Below, piece after piece: positions 6,392-10,569 of a stretch of 10,569 nucleotides of DNA (its first letter is position 1; each line of letters starts with the position of its first letter). The notes under the pieces were generated by a model that saw only the letters and a list, made by a program, of their open reading frames with translations, searched no databases and was not told where the DNA came from. A program made the position numbers and the translations under genes. Source of the DNA: Leptospiraceae bacterium (GTDB lineage Bacteria > Spirochaetota > Leptospiria > Turneriellales > Turneriellaceae). The stretch covers positions 1 through 10,569 of the forward strand of contig JAEUSA010000265.1 of NCBI GenBank assembly GCA_016788945.1, written 5' to 3'.

Positions 6392-8089
6392 TTAATCCTC
6401 CGAAAGCCACGTTCTCAGAAGTTGTACGACATCTTCAGGACGTTCTTTTGCGAGATTGATTGCATTCTCTATCATAGCGCGGCGTGCCTGTTCTTCAATC
6501 GAGAGTTCAACCTCAACTCCCTCTTCTTCAATAGCACGTAAAGCAGCATCGCGCATCATCGCCTGACGGGCAGCGAGTTCTTCTTCGCGCAGACGGCGAC
6601 GGCGCTCGATCTCGCGTTTAATGAAGATATACGCGACATAGGCGATGGCCAGCGCAATCAGGGTGATCAGAATACCAACCAAAAGCTTACGGCGGGCAAT
6701 CTGCGCACGCAACTCTTCATCTTCGGCTTCAAACTGCTTGCTGCGGTCGATTTGCAAGTGTTTTACCGAAATCATGTCGCCGCGGGCTATGTCAAAACCG
6801 ATAGATTTTTTGAGCACATCGGTTACTTTCAGCAGCTCTTCGTCGGTGACGGCGGCGTATTTGCGTTCATAACCAGTCTGGTCGGCTTTCACACCGAGGC
6901 GCTCCCATTTGCCGTCGAGCAGAACGGCAAGGTTTACCCGCTCAAGCTCCCAGGGTTGCTTTTTGATCTTGCGGTGCGTTTCGTTGAACTTATTGTTCTT
7001 GATCTCTTCTTCTTTTTCGTAATCGGCCTTCTGGTAGTCGCGGTCTTTATAGCCTGGCGGAATATTGGGCTCGGTTCCAGCCGGACCTTCAGGGGTAAAA
7101 CCGTTGCCTTTAAAAACTTCTTTGGTTTTTTTGGATGATACTTCGAGCGAATCTTTTACCACACGCTCTGAATAAGGCGTCCGGGGGTCATCTTCAACCA
7201 TGACGACCGGGCTGACGAGGTTTTCATCGCGCTCTTCTTTATCCCAGCGCAGCTTGGTTTCGAGGCGCACCACGTCATAACGATCGCCATAGACGCCCTC
7301 GCCATAGAACTTGGTCAGCGATTTGCGAATGTCGGCCAACAGCTTCATGCGCTGGCCTTCTTGTATGCGCAGCTTTGCCTCGACGTTTTTCAATTCGCTT
7401 TTTTCGCGGTCTGAATCGTTTTCGGGCTCATTCAAAGTCTCACCATCGGGACCTGCAATCGTGATGTGCTCTTTCTTCAGGCCAGGCACAGAACGCGATA
7501 CGAGGTTTTCTATACCTTTGATTTCTTTTACCGTAAGCTTTTCTACACCGGGCTTATATTCAAGCAAAATTGCCGCCGTGATAGGTTCAGATTTCTCTTG
7601 GAATAGCTCTTCGGGCGGGAATGCGAGGTTGACCTGAGCCTTCTCGACGCCTTTGACGTGTTTCAGGGTATTGGCGATTGCTCCGGAAAGCGCACGCTGC
7701 TTTTTAATGTCTTTTTCAAACTGGGTCTCGGACCATTTGTCGAGATCGAAGAGCTCCCAACCATGCACACCCTGTGGAATCAGGCTCTCTTGTGCGAGCG
7801 CGACCATCGCCGCGTTCTTTTTGTCGGGCGAAATATAGATGGTATCGGTACCCGAAGTCGTGTAGTGAAAACCCATCTCGCCAAGCTTTGCGGTCACCGC
7901 GGCGAAGTCTTTGGTCTCCATGCCTTTAAACAGCACAACACTCGACTTTTCAGACGAGACATTGCCGATGATTACCAGAGCGGCAACAACAACCGCGATG
8001 GCCGAACCGAGAATGATCTTCTTGGTGGTGTCGAGCTTTCCGCTCAAGGCCTTCAGGCGATCGAGGATATTTTTCACAAACGGCGGCAT
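6392..8089 (-). CDS. fliF: FliF, flagellar MS-ring protein
   Basis: This 565-aa protein has two membrane segments, about 25-43 and 469-490, which flank a large periplasmic part. The first half holds the ring-building motifs typical of FliF/YscJ (for example VKGVEKAQVNLAFP and ENLVSRSVPGLKKEHITI). A charged, low-complexity stretch in the middle (about 340-385, rich in K, E, D, N and P) corresponds to the variable collar insert. The cytoplasmic tail ends PEDVVQLLRTWLSED, the segment that binds FliG-N. FliF is the first structure of the basal body and houses the export gate. The start follows AAGGA (8095-8099) with 5 nt spacing. The 118-nt leader before it is unusual for this operon and holds a hairpin, a short frame and a sigma-54-like site. 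Confidence 0.96.
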   Translation of the reverse strand: MPPFVKNILDRLKALSGKLDTTKKIILGSAIAVVVAALVIIGNVSSEKSSVVLFKGMETKDFAAVTAKLGEMGFHYTTSGTDTIYISPDKKNAAMVALAQESLIPQGVHGWELFDLDKWSETQFEKDIKKQRALSGAIANTLKHVKGVEKAQVNLAFPPEELFQEKSEPITAAILLEYKPGVEKLTVKEIKGIENLVSRSVPGLKKEHITIAGPDGETLNEPENDSDREKSELKNVEAKLRIQEGQRMKLLADIRKSLTKFYGEGVYGDRYDVVRLETKLRWDKEERDENLVSPVVMVEDDPRTPYSERVVKDSLEVSSKKTKEVFKGNGFTPEGPAGTEPNIPPGYKDRDYQKADYEKEEEIKNNKFNETHRKIKKQPWELERVNLAVLLDGKWERLGVKADQTGYERKYAAVTDEELLKVTDVLKKSIGFDIARGDMISVKHLQIDRSKQFEAEDEELRAQIARRKLLVGILITLIALAIAYVAYIFIKREIERRRRLREEELAARQAMMRDAALRAIEEEGVEVELSIEEQARRAMIENAINLAKERPEDVVQLLRTWLSED

Positions 8090-8097
8090 ATTTTTCC

Positions 8098-8193
8098 TTA
8101 CGCCGCCAACAATGTCAGCATGCTGCGCTGAATTGTGGTGCGGCGGTTTTCTTTGTTATGTCTCATCTTTGTATTGTATCTAAGCTGTTGCAT
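8098..8193 (-). CDS. Possible 31-aa leader ORF before fliF
   Basis: A frame of 31 codons begins at an ATG (8193-8191) shortly after the fliE stop. Its TAA (8100-8098) forms part of the fliF Shine-Dalgarno sequence TAAGGA. The product is very basic in its first two thirds and ends hydrophobic (MLTLLAA). The only ribosome-binding match is a weak AGG. A frame of this length can arise by chance, and the ATG would lie upstream of the start site of the sigma-54-like promoter. A shorter version from an inner ATG is possible. It would have to be translated through the hairpin at 8101-8145, so coupling to fliF is conceivable. Confidence 0.2.
   Translation of the reverse strand: MQQLRYNTKMRHNKENRRTTIQRSMLTLLAA
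8101..8145 (-). promoter_or_regulatory. Leader hairpin directly before the fliF ribosome binding site
   Basis: On the plus-strand numbering, CGCCGC (8101-8106) pairs with GCGGCG (8140-8145), ACAAT (8109-8113) with ATTGT (8132-8136) and TCAGC (8115-8119) with GCTGA (8127-8131). This makes a 45-nt hairpin of 16 bp with small bulges and a 7-nt loop. In the transcript the 3' arm ends immediately before TAAGGAAAAATATG of fliF. No T-run follows, so it is not an intrinsic terminator. It may protect a processed 5' end or tune fliF translation. Confidence 0.55.
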
Positions 8194-8205
8194 GACCTGT
8201 GCCAA
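8189..8205 (-). promoter_or_regulatory. Sigma-54-like promoter upstream of fliF
   Basis: The minus strand reads TTGGCACAGGTCATGCA just after the fliE stop. It matches the -24/-12 consensus TGGCAC-N5-TTGCA with a single mismatch (A for the first T of the -12 block) and has the exact GG-N10-GC spacing. Transcription would start near 8178, giving a leader of about 88 nt to fliF. It would allow fliF and later genes to be expressed apart from flgBC-fliE. No enhancer site was identified, and sigma-54 use for these genes in this lineage is inference. Confidence 0.45.
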
Positions 8206-8207
8206 TT

Positions 8208-8552
8208 TTATCTTAAATTGGAGAGTTCGCGGTACGTACGCACGGCGAGGTCGGTGATGTTCTTCACCAGTGTGAGTGACATTCTCGCCTTTTCGGCCTG
8301 AATCATCAGCGTGTGCGCTTCAACACCCTTTGGATCAGAAACAACTTTCTGGCCGAGCGTTTCGGCTGACACCTGCTGCTCATTCACCTTCTCGAGCGCC
8401 ATCACGAGCGCATCAGAAAAGTTTTTTGCCGGATCTTCACCCAATACTTTGATTGCGCGACCATTATTATGGCGCGAGTCAGAAGTTTTCAGTGCTACAT
8501 AGTCACCTTTGACGTTGTCTTGGTGGAAAAAGTTTTCAGTAATTGGCAACAT
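8208..8552 (-). CDS. fliE: FliE, MS-ring/rod junction protein
   Basis: This 114-aa protein has the FliE core: NFSDALVMALEKVNEQQVSA in the middle, then a C-terminal helix pair with EAHTLMIQAEKARMSLTLVKNITDLAVRTYREL. The family pattern (F-x-x-x-L-x-x-A-L-x-x-V-N, then eKA-x-x-sl-x-L and a final AY/TY-E) is clear. FliE is exported early and joins the MS-ring to the proximal rod, and is needed for the export gate to work. The N-terminal 40 residues are variable and polar, as expected. AAAGGAG stands 6 nt before the ATG. The gap to flgC is 16 nt. Confidence 0.92.
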   Translation of the reverse strand: MLPITENFFHQDNVKGDYVALKTSDSRHNNGRAIKVLGEDPAKNFSDALVMALEKVNEQQVSAETLGQKVVSDPKGVEAHTLMIQAEKARMSLTLVKNITDLAVRTYRELSNLR

Positions 8553-8568
8553 ATTCTACTCCTTTGGC

Positions 8569-9027
8569 TTACGCCCTACCTATCTGCAGCGCGCTCTGGA
8601 ACATCGATTTGGCGCCCTGAATTACCTGTGAATTAGCTTCGTAGCTGCGGCTCGCAGCAATCATATCAACCATCTCGGAAACGATATCGACATTCGGATA
8701 TTCGACATATCCCTTTTTCGGACCGACCTTGATCGAATCGGGGTGCGAAGGATCAAACACGAGACGCACCGGAGAAGTTTCGTCGCGCTCAATCTTGAGC
8801 ACGCGTACCCCTTCGCCATCGCCTGCGCGAAGACCGAACGGATAAACCGGAGATTTCCAGCGCGTGCGAGTATTGACGGGTTGCATGACCACGCGGCGCT
8901 TACGGTAAGGGCCATCGCCTTCGTTGGTACGCGTGGTTGAGGCGTTCGCAATATTGTTCGAAATGACATCCATCTTCAGGCGCTGGGCCGTCAGACCGGT
9001 GGAGGCTATGTTAATAGATTCAAACAT
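8569..9027 (-). CDS. flgC: FlgC, proximal rod protein
   Basis: This 152-aa protein has the two ends typical of axial rod proteins: N-terminal MFESINIASTGLTAQRLKMD with ISNNIANAST (22-31), and C-terminal VDMIAASRSYEANSQVIQGAK with a closing helix. These terminal helices pack together in the rod, and the middle part (about 40-105) is the variable surface region. PNVDIVSEMVDMI fits the FlgC signature closely. The length is in the usual range (about 135-150). It begins 1 nt after the flgB stop (TAAGATG), so the two are probably translated in a coupled way. Confidence 0.95.
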   Translation of the reverse strand: MFESINIASTGLTAQRLKMDVISNNIANASTTRTNEGDGPYRKRRVVMQPVNTRTRWKSPVYPFGLRAGDGEGVRVLKIERDETSPVRLVFDPSHPDSIKVGPKKGYVEYPNVDIVSEMVDMIAASRSYEANSQVIQGAKSMFQSALQIGRA

Positions 9028-9028
9028 C

Positions 9029-9463
9029 TTATGCCACCCTGTTCACGATACCAATCGTGCGGAAATTATGGTTCATGACCGTCGTCAGCGCCTGATAGGT
9101 CATCATGTTCTTGGTCTGCTCCGCGACCTCATGCTCAGGGTCGACGTTGTTACCGTCGTTGCGCATCGTCGACAGGTAATCGATTTGCGGACGCGCCTGA
9201 ACATCGCGGATATCACGCGAACGGAAGAATGGTATATGGCGCTCATCGGTCATGCGTGCAGGAACTGCATTTTCTTCAATGTGCTTTTCTAAATCGATCA
9301 CGCGGCGAAGTTCAGCTTCAAAAGTGACTTCGCTGCGCTTAAAATGCGGAGTGTCGGCGTTCGCGAGGTTATCGGCGAAAACCTTATGTCTCATCTGTGC
9401 CACGTCCATACCCTTTTCGAGCAGGTATTGCGTGCGCCCCCAAAAGCCTGTTTCTGTGATCAT
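9029..9463 (-). CDS. flgB: FlgB, proximal rod protein
   Basis: This 144-aa protein starts MITETGFWGRTQYLLEKGMD and carries the rod-family motif DNLANADTPHFK (31-42). The C-terminal helix is EVAEQTKNMMTYQALTTVMNHNFRTI. A start further upstream (9574) is open but is rejected: it would add 37 residues unlike any FlgB and overlap the toxin gene, while the ATG at 9463 has AGAGG at about 5 nt and gives the normal family length. FlgB is one of the first rod subunits, next to FliE. It is the first flagellar gene of the operon and lies 25 nt after a PIN-domain gene on the same strand, so little room is left for a promoter of its own. Confidence 0.95.
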   Translation of the reverse strand: MITETGFWGRTQYLLEKGMDVAQMRHKVFADNLANADTPHFKRSEVTFEAELRRVIDLEKHIEENAVPARMTDERHIPFFRSRDIRDVQARPQIDYLSTMRNDGNNVDPEHEVAEQTKNMMTYQALTTVMNHNFRTIGIVNRVA

Positions 9464-9479
9464 AATGCCTCTGTATTGG

Positions 9480-9487
9480 GTATCGGC
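9480..9487 (-). promoter_or_regulatory. Possible sigma-28-like -10 element before flgB
   Basis: GCCGATAC on the minus strand differs by one base from the flagellar sigma-28 -10 box GCCGATAA. It lies between the toxin-gene stop and the flgB ribosome binding site. No matching TAAA-type -35 is seen at the right distance, so the support is weak. Confidence 0.15.
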
Positions 9488-9488
9488 A

Positions 9489-10049
9489 TTACCCCGAATC
9501 TCCTGATGGATTTTCTGCCTCGGGGGCTTCAGATACAGATTCACCCTCGGCCGCAGAAACAGAACCCTGTGCATCCGCCTTTACTGTTGAATTGTCAGAA
9601 CCGATAAAACTCGCAGGCGTAAATACGGACACATGCGACCCGACGCGTTCGAGCATCGCCGGGTCGAGACTGACCAGCACACCACCCGAAATACGGGCGG
9701 TGACCGCATAAATGGCGTCAGAAACACGCAGATTTGCCTGATCGGCCAACTCGCAAGCAGCGCGCGTGAATTGGCTATCAGCATCGAGCCAGCGCACATT
9801 TTCGGCGATCGCCCACTGACGCGCAAGCAGGCTATAGACCGACTTCACGTTCAGCATTGCCCGTAGCGTCACAATGAGCTCGAGCAAAAACAGGCGCGGC
9901 AAATAGAGCTCATACCCTTCGGAGAGCACCCGGCGCAAAAAGGCCCGGGCTTCGTTGGCCTCGCCTTTTTCCAAAGCGGCAAGATAGACGCTCGCATCGA
10001 TTGTGAGCTTGTGTGCGCCCAAAGACCCCACAGTGGCGGCCCCAATCAT
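9489..10049 (-). CDS. vapC: PIN-domain ribonuclease toxin, VapC type
   Basis: This 186-aa protein contains a PIN domain at about 14-148. Expected acidic metal-binding residues can be placed: Asp18 in LTIDAS, Glu57 in LLELI, Asp111 in RVSDAIYAVTA and Asp129 in VSLDPAM. By family knowledge, such proteins are Mg2+/Mn2+-dependent RNases that stop growth by cutting tRNA or rRNA. The target here is unknown. The gene starts with an ATGA overlap on the antitoxin gene, the usual toxin-antitoxin coupling. Beyond the domain (about residue 150 on) is a Ser/Glu/Ala-rich tail of some 36 residues with no expected structure, longer than usual for VapC. The tail runs to within 25 nt of flgB. Confidence 0.8.
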   Translation of the reverse strand: MIGAATVGSLGAHKLTIDASVYLAALEKGEANEARAFLRRVLSEGYELYLPRLFLLELIVTLRAMLNVKSVYSLLARQWAIAENVRWLDADSQFTRAACELADQANLRVSDAIYAVTARISGGVLVSLDPAMLERVGSHVSVFTPASFIGSDNSTVKADAQGSVSAAEGESVSEAPEAENPSGDSG

Positions 10050-10324
10050 AACTGCGGCTGACCGCCTTCAGGAGCATTGCGCTGCTTCATGAGCCGCCCG
10101 AGGGGGCTCGCGGGTGATTCGCCCACCTGCCCGCTCAGTTCATCTAAAGAAGCCATGAATTCGTCGACTCGGACGCTGCCGGCCTGCGCCAAAACGCTGT
10201 CTGCCCGGTTCAATTCGCGCGAGAGGCTGGTGACAACCATATCGCGCAGCTTCACGCCGCGCAGAGCCGCTTCAGCCTTCGCTTTTCGGTAAATATCCAC
10301 CGGGAGATCAATGGTGGTTCGCAT
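10046..10324 (-). CDS. vapB: Ribbon-helix-helix antitoxin, VapB type
   Basis: This 92-aa protein starts MRTTIDLPVDIYRKAKAEAALRG-like (residues 1-23) with KLRDMVVTSL following, the usual ribbon-helix-helix DNA-binding domain of VapB antitoxins (about 1-40). The strand RTTIDLP would insert into the DNA groove as a dimer. The rest (about 41-92) is polar and Gly/Pro-rich at the end, suited to wrapping over and blocking the toxin active site. It overlaps vapC by ATGA. No Shine-Dalgarno sequence is seen in the AT-rich leader, and from the -10 box the leader would be only about 17 nt. Likely autoregulated through the half-sites upstream. Confidence 0.82.
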   Translation of the reverse strand: MRTTIDLPVDIYRKAKAEAALRGVKLRDMVVTSLSRELNRADSVLAQAGSVRVDEFMASLDELSGQVGESPASPLGRLMKQRNAPEGGQPQL

Positions 10325-10328
10325 AAAT

Positions 10329-10366
10329 ACATATTTATGAATATGTGATTATATGTAAAGACATAT
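10329..10366. promoter_or_regulatory. Tandem inverted-repeat operator of the toxin-antitoxin module
   Basis: Two inverted repeats lie side by side: ACATATT-TATG-AATATGT (10329-10346) and ATATGT-AAAG-ACATAT (10351-10366). The four six-base half-sites begin at 10329, 10341, 10351 and 10361, close to one helical turn apart. They cover the -10 box and the start-site region. This is what an RHH antitoxin operator is expected to look like; binding by this VapB is inferred. Confidence 0.55.
10348..10353 (-). promoter_or_regulatory. -10 box of the vapBC promoter
   Basis: The minus strand reads TATAAT, a perfect -10 box, 24 nt before the vapB ATG. The -35 is poor: TTCACA or TTTCAC occurs only 14-15 nt upstream. 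The box lies within the ACATAT/ATATGT operator array, which suits repression by the antitoxin. Confidence 0.5.
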
Positions 10367-10498
10367 TTGTGAAATTTATGGATTTTTCTCGGAAATGGTG
10401 TTTTTAGCGATTTGGCTGTTTTGCAGCGCGACGGGGATGTAGAGATGGATCGTTGAGAAATGAACCGTTAGCGCGGATTAGCTAACAGAACACCGGCT

Positions 10499-10569
10499 AT
10501 GAAATTCCATAGCTACAGGCCCATGACAAAGGAGATAAAGGCAATTTCCCGAAACCGCGATCAAATGCG
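10499..10569 (+). CDS. Possible 5' end of a plus-strand gene
   Basis: A frame is open from the ATG at 10499 to the window edge (MKFHSYRPMTKEIKAISRN...), with a second ATG at 10523. Only 23 codons are visible, no Shine-Dalgarno sequence is seen, and the first ATG lies in a near-palindrome, GCTATG-AAATTC-CATAGC (10496-10513). The rest of the stretch 10367-10498 holds a GTTAGC/GCTAAC inverted repeat (10467-10486) and nothing else I can name. Confidence 0.25.
   Translation, partial: MKFHSYRPMTKEIKAISRNRDQM

Noticed and set aside
9464..9574. N-terminal extension of FlgB from an ATG at 9574
   Set aside because: The added 37 residues do not resemble FlgB and overlap the vapC coding region. The inner ATG has a ribosome binding site and gives normal length.
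10467..10513. Possible integron attC-like site from GTTAGC/GCTAAC and a neighbouring GCTATG/CATAGC repeat
   Set aside because: The core triplets are in the wrong orientation for an attC site (RYYYAAC should come first and GTTRRRY last), and no integrase or cassette array is visible.

Overview
The window carries a spirochaete flagellar basal-body operon on the minus strand. The gene order is flgB-flgC-fliE-fliF-fliG-fliH-fliI-fliJ-(64-aa ORF)-flbB. FlbB, the periplasmic-flagellum collar protein, is a spirochaete marker. The moderately GC-rich, evenly mixed base composition argues against Borrelia and fits Leptospirales of the Turneriella/Leptonema type. The genus is an inference; the phylum is well supported.

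Layout on the plus strand, left edge: the 3' end of a ferredoxin-NADP+ reductase-type NAD-binding domain overlaps a secreted cytochrome b5-like protein. A short TraR/DksA-type zinc-finger protein and a small exported protein of unknown function follow. The exported protein converges on the flagellar operon, and an 8-bp perfect hairpin covers both stop codons.

The operon on the minus strand (9463 down to 1473) is read in the order rod (FlgB, FlgC), MS-ring adaptor and ring (FliE, FliF), rotor (FliG), export-ATPase complex (FliH, FliI, FliJ), an uncharacterised 64-aa basic protein, and FlbB. Most junctions are 1-16 nt gaps or ATGA overlaps. Two are not. The 118-nt fliE-fliF gap holds a sigma-54-like site, a strong hairpin directly before the fliF ribosome binding site, and a 31-codon ORF. 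The 239-nt fliG-fliH gap holds a palindromic element that can fold into a three-way junction, including a 30-nt perfect palindrome.

Right edge: a VapBC-type toxin-antitoxin module lies directly upstream of flgB on the same strand, ending 25 nt before the flgB start. Its promoter region has a perfect -10 box and four ACATAT/ATATGT half-sites at about one helical turn. The last ~200 nt hold only inverted repeats and the possible start of a plus-strand gene.

No tRNA, rRNA, CRISPR array or transposase gene is visible. The most unusual features are the structured element inside the operon, the fliF leader, the coupled 64-aa ORF, and the toxin-antitoxin module placed in the usual promoter position of the flagellar operon.
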